Assembly (NCBI GenBank): GCA_025504975.1
Contig: JANUWI010000004.1
Span: forward strand, 1,922,001-1,986,000
DNA from: Plenodomus lindquistii
Taxonomy: Eukaryota; Ascomycota; Dothideomycetes; Pleosporales; Leptosphaeriaceae
Direction of reading: 5' to 3'
Length of the DNA: 64,000 nucleotides
A program made the position numbers and the translations under genes. This document shows positions 44,265-55,144 of this stretch, in pieces; position 1 is the first letter of the stretch; the number at the start of each line of letters is the position of its first letter. A model generated the notes under the pieces. That model searched no databases and was not told the DNA's origin. It saw only the letters and a program-made list of their open reading frames with translations.

Positions 44265-44936
44265 TTATTTCGCCCTCGAGCTATCCTCTTCTTCAATCCG
44301 TACGAGTATATCCTTCATCTTTCTAACCTCGTCCACATCCACGTCTTCTCCAGGCTGTATGATGGCTGATGAATGCATCCAAGCTCTACTCCCTCTCCTA
44401 GCCTCCTCGATATTCGAACTTCGTACGCCACCACCGTGCAGCACCAAGATATCCGCTCCGAATCTGCTTTGCAACGTCGTCGTTCTACTAATGCCACCAC
44501 CGCACAAAATGCTTTTGAACCCGCACCTAACTATAAGGTCTGCGGCAGACTCCCAAAGAGCAATATCGTCGATTGCACGGTGAAATGTACACGGGATTGG
44601 ATGGGCAGCTTCGATCAACTCGCGGTTACGCGCCTTGTCGAATTCGTTGTCTGCATTCAGGATCCCAAAAACGAAACCATCGACATAAGACCGCAGAGCA
44701 TCGATACTGTTTTTCATTTGCTCGAATTCTTCTTTTGTATAGTTGAAGTCGCCTCCTCGGGGTCGAATCATGACCTTGATTGGTACCCCAGGTGATTTGG
44801 TATGGATCTTAACAACCCAATCTTTGGGTGGAGTGACGCCGCCGGCCTCGTAGTTGGCGCATAGTTCGATTTGATCAGCTCCCGCATTTGCTGCGGCGTA
44901 GACAGAGGGTAGATTGAAACATGCGATCTCGAGCAT
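44265..44936 (-). CDS. CutC family protein
   Basis: A single exon encodes 223 aa beginning MLEIACFNLPSVYAAANAGA. The CutC TIM-barrel signatures are present: ADQIELCANYEAGGVTPP, PIKVMIRPRGGDFNYT, DGFVFGILNADNEFD, CTFHRAIDD and SILCGGGISR. CutC was first linked to copper homeostasis in bacteria, though the biochemical role remains debated. Animal and fungal homologues are cytosolic. I start at 44936 because this is the standard family N-terminus. An in-frame ATG at 45062 would add 42 residues with no homology-like character. It converges on the surface-protein gene, 180 bp between stops. Confidence 0.92.
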   Translation of the reverse strand: MLEIACFNLPSVYAAANAGADQIELCANYEAGGVTPPKDWVVKIHTKSPGVPIKVMIRPRGGDFNYTKEEFEQMKNSIDALRSYVDGFVFGILNADNEFDKARNRELIEAAHPIPCTFHRAIDDIALWESAADLIVRCGFKSILCGGGISRTTTLQSRFGADILVLHGGGVRSSNIEEARRGSRAWMHSSAIIQPGEDVDVDEVRKMKDILVRIEEEDSSRAK

Positions 44937-45373
44937 GATTCCAATTGTTGATGGTAGAAATGCGCTGGTGGAGATATTGGGCTGAGGGATGATTGTCGAA
45001 GGTGGGTTGTGCGTGGTCTGTTGACCCACCTGCGCACCAAGGGCCCACACGTGTGCATGCATTCCGTAATCACTGCAAGCAAGTAAACTATTTTAACTTC
45101 CAAACTCAATTTACAGACAGTCAATTCCATTAGGTATCAGAAGATCGTATTTAATGGTGACTGCTATTCCCAAGCTATGGTACCTAAGTTGCATGCGATG
45201 TACAGACAACACACACGACAGTACCGATTTCGCAGGAAAAATGCTCATGTTTCCTAGCAGAAGGGGCTCAAAAAAAGTGGAAGCTTGCAAGCTAAGGCAT
45301 TTGAACTATTCCCAGCGCCAAAGCGTTCTGTTCGCGATGGAGTTCCTTCTGACTACGCGCGAGAACGAAAGAC
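44937..45373. other. spacer upstream of the CutC gene
   Basis: 437 bp with the CutC promoter and the 3' end of the MFS gene. No other feature seen. Confidence 0.5.
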
Positions 45374-47607
45374 CTACATCTTCAGTGTCTGGTTTTTCTC
45401 GCTATACCCAGCACCTTCGGTAGAATCAACTCCTCCAGTGTTCACCGGCTCCGCAGTAAAATGTGGGTATGGGCTCTCATCGTGGAGCTCAAATAACGGC
45501 TCCATGGGTGCGACATCCTTTCTCAGTACATGCTTCTTGAGATACCACGGCAACTTCTTGCGGTAGTAAGCAGAGAACGCGCGATTTCCGACATCGAAGA
45601 CAGTGTCTAGCTCTTCTAGCGTCAGAGCCTTGGTCTCGGGAAGGAAGAAGTACGTGTAGATCCAGCCAAAGAAGTTCCACGCCGCGTACCAACCGAAGGC
45701 GCCCTGAGGTGTAAAAGCAGCGACCAATGCAGGCCATGTGAGTGAAAGAATGAAATTAAAGCCCCAGCAAACAGCGGTTGCAAAAGACATCCCTACATCG
45801 CGGAGGTGTAAAGGGAAGGCTTCGGCGGAGTATGTGAAGGGCACGGGCCCCTCTCCTGGCGAATACACAGCCATGAAGGTATAGATTGCCGCAGCGATTG
45901 ATCCAAGTCGCTCGATCGTTGGACGGCCAGTTTCTGGATCAAGGGGAAGGAAGAATGACATGCCACACCAGAGAAGACAGATTCCCATAAGGGGAAATGT
46001 CGTTAAGAGTAAGTTGCGGCGTCCAAAGGTATCAATCGTGTAGATAGCTCTGCGAAACTCGGATTAGTAGACTGACAAGAGCTAGTGAGGGATGTCTAGC
46101 AACTCACGGAATAGCAAAGACAAAGTTCGTGATACCAGTACCCATGGACGTAAGCAGCGCTTCAGAACGGGAGAATCCGGCTTGCTCGAAGATGCTCGAA
46201 CTATAATAGGCGATGACGTTAACACTACAACCATCAGCATAACTCAGGGAACGATGCAATGATTGTAATACCCGCAGAATTGTTGCATGAACATGACGAA
46301 GAAGGAACTTTGCGCCGCACGGCGATTACGCCGGACGAGGAAGAACTCCCTCCATGCATTTCGTCCTTCGCGCTCAGCCTGCTCCACCTCCAGGAGCTTG
46401 TAAGCGTAATACATGTCGCGAGCAGCTTGGATCTTGTGCTTGCGTAGGCGGCACAGAGAGTCATAAGCGCGGTCGAATTTTCCTTTCTCCATGTACCTGC
46501 AGGCGCTATCAGCGTCGCGAAAGGGTTTCAGCGATCTTCACATACTTACCATCGTGGTGATTCTGGACAAAAGTACACCTGGAGACATACGATGAGCGGA
46601 GGAATACTTGTACTAGCCAGCATCCATCTCCAGGGCGACAACCTCCCCAGAATGGTCACGTTCTGGAAAGCGACGGAGACGATGAACCCCAACATGATGC
46701 CAAAAGCTGTCCACATTTGCCACATCATTGTCAAGGCGCCACGGATATTCTTGGGTGCTGACTCTGCAGCGTAGACTGGAGTCGTGGAGGATTTTGCGCC
46801 AACGGCGAAACCCAGGCAGAATCTGGCAACGAGCAGATTGGGCCAATTATTGGCAGCCGCCATCCAGATACCGGTGATGAATGATATGATGCAGGAGATG
46901 AATATGGTACCTCTGCGGCCGAAGAATTTGTTCAGTGGCGCGTTGGTCCAGCACCCGATCAAACAAGAGCAGAGATACGGAGCTCCATTGAGGAGCCCTC
47001 GCAACCAGACCTCGTCCTCTCCAATACCAAACTCTTCGAAGTAGAATAGCTAGAAATGATCAGCGTGCTGTACGATGCGCACGGTTGGATTGAGAACGTG
47101 GAAGCAAGGCAGAACTGTCCACTATCACCAGGAGAATGAGAGACTGACCTGGGCGCCATTTACAGCTGTCTGATCCATACCTTGAACGATAGCTGATCCC
47201 GCACAAAGTATAACCAGAAAGTATAGCTGGAAAGGCTGGGACCATCGATGTGTAGCCTCGTGACGCAAGACGTCTTTCTCTTCTGCGCTCAATTGATTTA
47301 CGTACTCGAAGCCATCGTCTCGTTGACCCACGCGAGCAATCAAAGCACCCTTCCGAAACGCATCTTGATGTTCTGAAAGACCTTTCTCTACGCACCAAGA
47401 ATCGACGTCGGTAAGGACAGCCTCCTCACTAAGCCCTGCTAGAGGGTTGCGAAGCTTTGCTGCTACAGACGCTTGTCGGGGTGGTTGCGAGGCGGTGCGG
47501 CTTGCATCTTCGTGATGTTGTATAGTACCAAGGTCTGTCTTACTGCTGCCACCAGAGGATGACAGTCCCGGCTCAGTGGTCTCAATGTCAGGCTTGCGTC
47601 TAGACAT
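45374..47607 (-). CDS. MFS sugar porter family transporter
   Basis: Five exons (47149-47607, 46550-47049, 46272-46496, 46108-46224, 45374-46049) join in frame to 658 aa. A long cytosolic N-terminus (~130 residues, Ser/Gln-rich) precedes twelve predicted membrane helices. Sugar-porter signatures include MDQTAVNGAQ in TM1, NKFFGRRGT in loop 2-3, PVYAAESAPKNIRGAL, PESPRWYMEKGK at the end of TM6, MFMQQFCGVNVIAYYSS in TM7, DTFGRRN in loop 8-9, and PETKALTLEELDTVF after TM12. It should be a plasma-membrane proton symporter or facilitator for a sugar, polyol or related solute. The substrate cannot be read from the sequence. The two splice junctions at PESPR-W and QQFC-G fall inside conserved motifs and are restored exactly. 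Confidence 0.93.
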
Positions 47608-48589
47608 AATTTCCGGTTTCGATGATCTCTTGCGCCAAAAATGACAAGTTCAATCGTAGAAGACACTTGTACCAAGACTTAGAATGAAGTAGGAATGCTC
47701 ACCGAGCCGCCAATAGACATGGCAGAGCTGGTTATATAGAACAGCACCTGTGGCCAACGCCTTCTTAGTCCACTTTTCTGTGTCAAGAACGGTTCTACTT
47801 CACGCCAGGGTGCGACCCCCCATGGGATTCTCCACACCATCGGAGTTATTGGCACATGCAACCCATAACAATCGCAGGCAACGGACTGGCCGTACCAAGC
47901 ATCCCCATTGACTGTATACTGTAGAAGTAAGGCTGGGACGATGTCATAGTGGGTTCCAACATACGTTGGCCTGGCTGGGCGGAGCGCAATTGTCCCTTGG
48001 CGGCGGAACTCACTGTGTGTCCGTTATGGCCAAGGAAGCACATGGGAATCGGCGCGACATTTTGCATGTGGCCAACCAATCGATGCGGATTATGTCAGCT
48101 AGTGCGGCAGCAATGTACCGATTTTTTCGATGAAGATGGACAGTATGAACTTGGCGGCTGGCGGAGGAGACATTGGCGGTGTTGATCTGTTGCCTGTCCT
48201 GGTAAGCCGACAAGGCTTGCGGCAACGTCTTCCGCCTTGAAGTGTTTTTGGCTCACTGTGAGATACGGTAGTATGAAAGAAGAGTTCGATTTGAGATTGA
48301 GAAGACACATCACAAAGTGTGAGACCCGATGCTTTAGCATTGAAAGCATTTTTGTCGCTGCAGCAAAGCCTTGCCCCTTGTCCTGCACTCGCCTTTCCTT
48401 AATAGAGTTCTTGGTATACACCAAGCCCCTTCCTTACTTTGTGAACGCCCAGCTACTATTTTTACCCATATATTTATACAGCTTCCTGTTCGCCAGTAAA
48501 TCGGAACCACCAGATATCTGCCAATACCTGCCCATATTGTACATGACACTGAATTTCAAAGATCCCCTCCTGTAGACAGCAAGTGCGTT
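47608..48589. other. promoter region of the MFS transporter
   Basis: 982 bp between the transporter start and the end of the next minus-strand gene. No gene supported. It should hold the transporter promoter, as long upstream regions are common for regulated transporters. Confidence 0.5.
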
Positions 48590-49976
48590 TCACCATGTGG
48601 TGGGAACTTGGCTATACTCCTTCTGACTGATCTTGAGATCATCGAAGACTGAGTCGTCACCTAAACAGTGGTCAGTACAAGTCTTTGACACCGGCATGGA
48701 TGGCCTGGACTTACCATGAAGGTGCTGGATGCGGAGCTCATCCTCGTGCTCAAGCTTCTCAAGCTCCTCTTGTGGTGTCTCCTTGTCGTGCTTCTGATCC
48801 TTCTTTGTAGGCTCGACTGCGCTGTCAACCTCTTCACCAATGAGCAGGATCTGGCAATACTCATAGTCCAGATACTTGGGCTTGACCTCTGACCAGGCTA
48901 GATTGCGGAACTCTGAAATGATCCTGTGGTTGGTCAGAATTGTGAAACTCATCGATAAACAAACATACTTACTCTTTGGGGAAGTCAGGCTTTTGGGGTA
49001 GCTGCGCTCGTGCATTGCCGGGTCGCTCAGGATTCTTTGCGCTGATGATGAAGCTACCAGTGTCTTTGATACCTAAGTCCTTTTGGACTTCACCAAGCTC
49101 AGATGGGATGGTGGTAGAATAGACAAGATGCGATGTAGCATCCTCGGTGCGCGTAATAGCATACACACCCTCCGCGATGGGACACACCGGCTCGTCTCGT
49201 CGCGAGCCCTGCGTCTTTGTGTCGTACTCCGTGGCAGAGAAGAAGTTCTCCTTCAAGTCTTTGATGGTGGTGTTTGCCTTTTCGACAAATGCCATAAATT
49301 TGTCGTTGTGTGATTTTGGAAAGACTTTCTTAGGTAGCGCGAGCAGACGGATGTTGTCCTGGTCGACCAGAGCACCATCGCCTAGCTTGGCACCGGTAGG
49401 GATAGGTCGTAGTACGAAGAAAGTGCGCTGTAGATCGCCTACACTATCGGAGTCTTCAATGCCCACACGATTGCGCGTGAAGAAGTATATGATGCCCTTC
49501 TCAAGTATGTTTGATGGTACCTGCGCTGCACGCTGAGACGATTCTTCGATAGGCCCATCTCCGCTTGACTCTGTTGGTACTTCTGCGTCTTCGACTTCGT
49601 CCTTTTTCGCTTTCCCGTTGGTCTTCGTAGCCTTTGCAGTGTCATCGGTTGATTCCTCGTTCGTGTCACCCTTCGAGTTCTCTACTTCCGCATCGTCACC
49701 GTGAGACTTAGCTGGCGTTGCTTGCACCTCCTTCTGAGGCTGATCATTCGCTTTCGCATCATCACTGCGGTCAGAAGCTGTATCTTTCATCTCGGTGTCT
49801 TCATGTTTGCCTTCGAGGGTCTCTTCAATTGTTGTCTGCTTCTTGGCCGACTTGTGGTCGCGCTTTGGCGACAATTCAGTATCTGGCTTTCGCTTCGTGC
49901 CAGCGAGTGAGTCGTCGGACTTTGCAGGGCTTGGGCTCTTGCTGCCGTCGCGCTGAGCTGTGGGTTTTCCAACCAT
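48590..49976 (-). CDS. conserved nuclear-type protein of unknown function
   Basis: Three exons (48973-49976, 48715-48923, 48590-48660) give 427 aa. The first ~155 residues are a disordered Lys/Glu/Ser/Asp-rich region with basic clusters (TKRKPDTELSPKRDHKSAKK) that look like nuclear localisation signals. From about residue 160 comes a compact conserved domain: NILEKGIIYFFTRNRVGIED, then TFFVLRPIPTGAKLGDGAL, LLALPKKVFPKSHNDKFMAF and GVYAITRTEDATSHLVYS. The C-terminal DYEYCQILLIGEE and a charged helix follow. I remember this as a widespread ascomycete family, sometimes labelled a BTB-domain transcription factor, but I see no BTB motif here and do not endorse that name. Splices occur at PKE-IISEFRN and LHG-DDSVFDD, both in frame. 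Confidence 0.85.
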
Positions 49977-50489
49977 TGTTGCTGTAGTGAGGTAACTTTG
50001 GAATGTGAATTGTCACAATGGAAGTAGACACAATTGAATTGGGGTATAACGAGATTTGGATTGATAAAGGTTATGATAAAGTGACAGAAAGATGCGGCGC
50101 GCACGTCGCGTCTGATGGTGACGTCAGGAGAAACACGTGCGTGACGCGAGCCTCAGCCCTGAAAAGACGCGACACGATGATCTGGGCGTTCAATAGTCTG
50201 TCTCATGACGTGAAGTCGACACACTTGGACAAACTTTGTCAACCCCTATTTGTATAGCTGTGGCGCATTCATCATCGTGTTTCCGTGTACTCTGCTCTAC
50301 GTCAAGTAAGCAGCGGTGTTCATCTGTGCGCTTCGCGACGCTGCCTGCTATCCACCAACATGACGATACAACAATGTCGCTGATCCGTGAAGCCGCGGTG
50401 TGGTGTCAGGTTGTCGACTCAGTGTCACCCGCAAGAAAAGGGGTACTCCTGCCATACGCACCGTGCGGTACACAGCGTCTGCCAGCATC
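49977..50489. other. intergenic region between HEM4 and the preceding gene
   Basis: 513 bp, with the promoter of the 48590-49976 gene and the 3' end of HEM4. The stretch near 50090-50160 is rich in ACGTC/ACGCG-type words, but I can assign no site. Confidence 0.45.
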
Positions 50490-51419
50490 TCAGCCATACT
50501 TCTCGGTGAACGCTCTGATACCTTCAGCTATGCCTTCTGGGCTGGGTCTCTCTGCGCAAACATCCGGAGTGAAGTTGAACTCCTTGACGAGATAATCTCG
50601 TGTTGTCGGTCCAATGGTGGCAATGAAGATGTCCCTCTGATCGGCAATAGGCTTGGCTCTCTTGCTGTGTGGATCAAGGAGATCCAGGCTCTCCAACATG
50701 GCCTGACAACCGGTCGGCGAGAATACGACTATCCACTGGCGCTGGGCCCCGCGGACGGCGTTGTCCCGCCAGATTGAGGAGAAGTTAGCTTTAAAGGATT
50801 GCATCTCTCCCGTCTCGTATATCACCAATTCATCTACTTTGGAGCGCTTCTGCGGTGCCAGCTCTTCCGATTGAAGGGTCTTTGGGATTATGTCTCTTCT
50901 CTTGTCGCCAACCAGGAAGAGTATAGGGGGTTTGTCGATGTCCGTGTACATGCTGTTGTAGTGCTCGAGGATGAAGGCGGCAAGAGCCTCACCGTTCCCA
51001 GTTTCCTCACCCAGGACAGGACACGGGAGTTTCAATGATTTTAAGCCACGGGCTGTAGCCGGACCTACGACATACAGGGGCAAAGTGGGCGGTAGGACCT
51101 GATCGATGGTAAAGTTTCCGTCAGCTCGAATACCCTCGACAATCTCGGCGAATGCTTCGACAGCTCGCTGAGAGGTGAAGATGAGAGCGCCGTATGTCGC
51201 CAATCCCTGCTGCGATGCTGGAACAAGGCCTCGGCTGGTAACGTGGTGTTGCACGAGGTCGAGGGCATCTCGCTTGAAGCGGTGTTCGAGCACAGGCACG
51301 AAGACGGGCTCGTAGCGGTGGTTGTCAAGGGTGCTGAACAGCTCCTCATACGTATCTGTGGGCGCAGATTTTGTTTTGAGCAGGAGGATGGGGACCTTAC
51401 CCCGCGAATGCTCGGCCAT
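50490..51419 (-). CDS. HEM4: uroporphyrinogen-III synthase
   Basis: A single exon encodes 309 aa. Family markers of the HemD/Hem4 two-lobed fold are visible: ILLLKTKSAPTDTYEELFST at the N-terminus, ALIFTSQRAVEAFAE, LYVVGPATARGLKSL, ILFLVGDKRRDIIPKTL, VDELVIYETGEM, WIVVFSPTGCQAMLE, and IATIGPTTRDYLVKEF near the C-terminus. The enzyme cyclises hydroxymethylbilane with D-ring inversion to give uroporphyrinogen III, the fourth step of haem synthesis, in the cytosol. The length fits fungal Hem4. It diverges from BFR1 across 254 bp. The start at 51419 (MAEHSRGKV) has a good context and no upstream in-frame ATG nearby. Confidence 0.95.
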   Translation of the reverse strand: MAEHSRGKVPILLLKTKSAPTDTYEELFSTLDNHRYEPVFVPVLEHRFKRDALDLVQHHVTSRGLVPASQQGLATYGALIFTSQRAVEAFAEIVEGIRADGNFTIDQVLPPTLPLYVVGPATARGLKSLKLPCPVLGEETGNGEALAAFILEHYNSMYTDIDKPPILFLVGDKRRDIIPKTLQSEELAPQKRSKVDELVIYETGEMQSFKANFSSIWRDNAVRGAQRQWIVVFSPTGCQAMLESLDLLDPHSKRAKPIADQRDIFIATIGPTTRDYLVKEFNFTPDVCAERPSPEGIAEGIRAFTEKYG

Positions 51420-51673
51420 GGCGGTGTGTGAATGGATTGGGGGTCCAGGTGAGCGGGAGGTCAGGTCCAGATCGGGGCGCTACTCTTAGCGCCACGGGCA
51501 TTTGGTTCGCGACCCTCGCCTCGAAATTATAATTACTTAGTTGTCCTTCCACCGCACGCCTCGACGATTGAACCGCCCACACAACCGGCCGGTCCCTCAA
51601 CCTGCGCCATCTTACCGCCCGCCATCACCCGTTGTACCCCTGCAGTCACCCATTGTAAGACATCGACTGCACA

Positions 51674-53397
51674 ATGGCCGACGTCGCTACTTCCCCCGCC
51701 GCGCAGGCCGCTCCCGCCGAGACCACTGCGTCGCAGTCCAAGCAGCAAGTCGTCAAGCCCGACAAGCCTGATGACGAAAAATACAAGGAAGACCTAGCCA
51801 AGGCGGAAAAGGAGCACGCTGCCGCCCAGGAAGAGTTGGTAAGTCACCCTCGCCATGCAGTGTGCTTTACTACATCCGCTGGGCACATGTGCTTCCACCA
51901 CACGTGCGCATCGCTCTGCGGATACCTGCATCGCGCACGGCCTATGTGCCTCGCAAAACATCACTGACGCATGACAGAACGCCTGCAAGGCCAAGCTCGA
52001 CCTCGCCAAGCCAAACAACAAGGACTCTCCGAATGCAAAGCGGCAGCAGGAGCTCAAGACCGAGCTGAACGCCATCCGCCAGACGCAGCAGGGCAACAAG
52101 TCGGGCCGCAACGCCATCTTCGAGAAGATCAAGAAGCTCGACGAGCAACTCAAGTCACGACTGGCCGAGCTGAAGACTGCAAAGGGGAAATCCAACTTCA
52201 AGTCCGTCGAGGATGTCGATCAGGAGATCGCGCGTCTGCAGAAGCAGGTCGACGGTGGTATGATGAAGCTTGTGGACGAGAAGAAGGCCCTCTCCGAGAT
52301 CACCACTCTCAACAAGGCGCGCAAGAACTTCTCTCAGTTCGACTCGCAACAAAAGGCCATCGATGATATCAAGGCCCAAATCGCGGAGCAAAAGAAGTTG
52401 CTGGACGACCCCGAGAACAAGGCCCTTAGCGACAAGTACACCAAGCTTCAGACTGAGTTGGACGCACTGAAGGCTGAACAAGACGAGGCATTCAAGGGCC
52501 TGAAGGCGCTCCGTGAACAGACTGACAAGGCCCGCGCCAAGCAGCAGGAGAAGTACCTCGCACGGAAAGAGCTCAAGGACAACTACTACCAACAAAAGCG
52601 TGCTTTCCAGAACTACGAGTTTGAAGCACGCAAGATCCGCAATGAGAAGCGCCGCCAAGAACAAGTGGCCTACACTGCCAACAAGCGCAAGGAGGCCGCC
52701 AACAAGCGTCTCGAGGAGGCCAGCGCCCCCGCGTATGGCGACGAAATCATAGCAACCGAGGGTCTGATCCGACACTTTGATCCTTCTGCTCTGCCCGCAA
52801 AGGAGACTACCGCAGCCAGCAAGTTCGCGGCGTCTGCCCAGCGCACCGTCGACGACGCTGGCCTTAAGGGCACCCGAGTCTCGAAGAAGGATGAGGAAGA
52901 GGAGGTTTACTTCGCCGGCACTGGTGGCAAGAAAGGAAAGAAGGGGAAGAAGGGCGGTGCTGCGCCCTCCAAGTTCAACCTCAACATTGGCATTATTGAG
53001 GAGCTTACAAAGGTTGGCGTCGCCGCTCCCTCCAGCCAAGATGAGGTCCCCGCCACCGTGGAACAGCTCAAGGCGAAGCTTGCACACTGGAAAGAGGACC
53101 AGGACCGCAAGACCAAAGAGGTAAGTCATTTTACCCGATTCGGCTCCACAGGAACTAACGATCATCTAGAACATTGCCAAGGCCCAGAAGGAAATCGAGC
53201 GTCTCGAGGCCGAGGAAGACGAGGCTGCCAACGGTGTTACTGACTCTGCCCGCAAGCCCGCTCAGAAGAACCAGGCCATCAACGGCTCCGCATCTGCTGA
53301 GGCGGAAGCCGCTCAAGAGCACGACGGTGCTGCCGACGCCGCCGCTGAACTGGAGAAGACTACTCTGGAAGAGAAGGAAGAGACGACCGAGGCATAG
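51674..53397 (+). CDS. BFR1: Bfr1-like mRNP/nuclear segregation protein
   Basis: Three exons (51674-51838, 51978-53120, 53170-53397) with introns of 139 and 49 bp give 511 aa. Almost the whole protein is a highly charged coiled coil with recurring Lys/Gln/Glu heptads. The conserved core includes KFNLNIGIIEELTKVGVAAP, GLIRHFDPSALPAK, and NFKSVEDVDQEIARLQKQVD, the last resembling the segment that defines the Bfr1 family. A Lys/Gly run (GGKKGKKGKKGG) lies near residue 370, before a Glu/Ala-rich acidic tail. In yeast Bfr1 associates with polysomes and ER-bound mRNPs and affects secretion and ploidy. The assignment is strong at family level. The first intron is long for this window and directly follows the N-terminal low-complexity segment. 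Confidence 0.9.
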
Positions 53398-54175
53398 AAT
53401 GTCCGGCGTGAATCATGCGTACGGCACTTCGACACGCATCATGTCAGGTCATCTTTGAGTGACATCTGTATCAGCTAGAGGGATCTGACTTGGCCTGGCT
53501 TTTGTTCATTTTTAACTCTCCGTGGCCATCTTCTGGATTTTGTTTTCGCGGATTACAAGCGTAGCATCAACGGGGCTTGGGCTGTTGTTCTGCATCTGTG
53601 CTCATAAAAAAGCAACGGGTTTACGGTGGTAATGAATATTTTCTAATCTCCATCGAGTTGACCAATGCTACATACTTCATCTTGTTCGTAAGAAGCTCGC
53701 TCGTTGCGCAAGCTGTCAGAAATATAGGAGTCTTTAAGGCAGCCCTCCGGAATGCACCAGATGAACAATGACGCAACCAGTAACGGGCAACGGCGGAGCC
53801 AGATCTTACATTCGTACTGTGTAATTCCGCTTCGGCTATGCTTACCCATAGTACCCTTTTACGCTTATCCCCGCTATGTGGGGTATTGTGGTTTGTGGAA
53901 CGCGACTTGGAGAGCCTTTGACGTCATCAAAAGCAACTCTGCAGAGGGTACAAAGTCTCGCGACATCCAGACCTCCAATTACACCACAACATTGCCTTCT
54001 CCCATAACACCCTTCTTCAGACCAAGGTATGCTCTCCATACGTCCACGTTTCTTCTCTCTGCGAATTTCTTCAAATATACGCCCAACTCGTCAGAGCTTG
54101 TTCATCAACAAGCTGACACCCAGTCTACAGCTACCACTAATCACTGCCCCTCAACGCGTAATCTTCACATCCAAC
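53398..54175. other. promoter and leader of the BLI-3-like gene
   Basis: 778 bp without another gene. The last ~150 bp contain a likely leader intron, 54027-54130 (GTATGC...CTACAG). That intron overlaps an upstream ATG (54029) in frame with the coding region. Confidence 0.5.
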
Positions 54176-54850
54176 ATGTCTTCTGGATTCAGCAACACCG
54201 ATACCGGCTCCAAGACTGCCGACCCCTACACGGCGAAGAACATCCAGGAGCCCTCTCTCAAGGAGAAGGTCGAGGATCTCTTGGAATTTGTAGACAAGAC
54301 CAAGTTCTGCTTGTTGACCACACAGGTCGCCGACAGCGATCTATTGGCATCAAGAGCCATGGCTGTAGCAGCAAAGGTTGGTTGAACCATCCATTGCAGT
54401 CGTGTCAAATACATCAACTAATCTTTGTAATAGGAGGGCAACGGCTTCGACATCCTCTTCCACACCAACACCGAATCCGGCAAGACCGACGACCTCAAGG
54501 AGCACGCCGCCGTCAACGTTGGCTTCATCAACAACTCGGGCGAGTGGGCATCCATCTCTGGCCACGCCTCCATCGAGACCAACCGCGACATTGTCCGCAA
54601 GCACTACTCCCCCGCGCTGAAGGCATGGCTGGGTGACCTCGGTGACGGCAAGCATGACGGTGGCCCAGAGGACCCGCGCATCGGTATCATCCGGGTGAGG
54701 GCAAGCACTGCGCAGTACGCTGTGTCGAAGAAGACCCAGATTGGCGGATTCATCGAGCTGGCAAAAGGCATCGCCACTGGCGAGAGCCCGAATGTCAACA
54801 AGCTGAGGCACATTAGCGAGTCGGAGGTTCAGCAGTGGAAGTCGCAGTAG
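54176..54850 (+). CDS. bli-3: BLI-3-like pyridoxamine-phosphate-oxidase-fold (flavin split-barrel) protein
   Basis: Exons 54176-54376 and 54434-54850, with a 57-bp intron, give 205 aa. The sequence matches the general-stress-protein/BLI-3 class of the FMN-binding split barrel: LKEKVEDLLEFVDKTKFCLL, SRAMAVAAKEGNGFDILFHT, KTDDLKEHAAVNVGFIN, EWASISGHASIETNRDIVRK, PALKAWLGDL, then DPRIGIIRVRASTAQY. The fold usually binds flavin or F420. BLI-3 was described in Neurospora as a blue-light-induced product; its chemistry is not settled. The start at 54176 (MSSGFSNTD) fits the family. An upstream in-frame ATG at 54029 would add 49 residues with no Asp or Glu and many Arg, resembling a mitochondrial presequence, but it sits in a probable leader intron. 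The frq gene lies just beyond the next gene. Confidence 0.88.
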
Positions 54851-55144
54851 ATCGTGTGTCACTGATAATATGTGATCAGCTTTACTACATAAAAGGCGGA
54901 ATACCCTACAATAGTTGACTTGAACCTTACGAACGAACAACATGAACAACTAAAGTCAATGAAATATGCCATGTCACATAAGCTGCCATATGAAGGCCCG
55001 AAATTGATGAACAAACATGACGTCATGCCGGATCGTGTTCACATGTCTGGACCTACATGGACAAACACTCGCCCAACATCACAAATCGTCTCGCGTCCTC
55101 CGCTAACCCTAAGCTTTCTCAGACAAACAACACATCCCATCACA

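Noticed and set aside
45060..45062. Upstream ATG extending CutC by 42 residues
   Set aside because: The family begins at MLEIACFN-type sequence, and the extension shows no conserved or targeting character.
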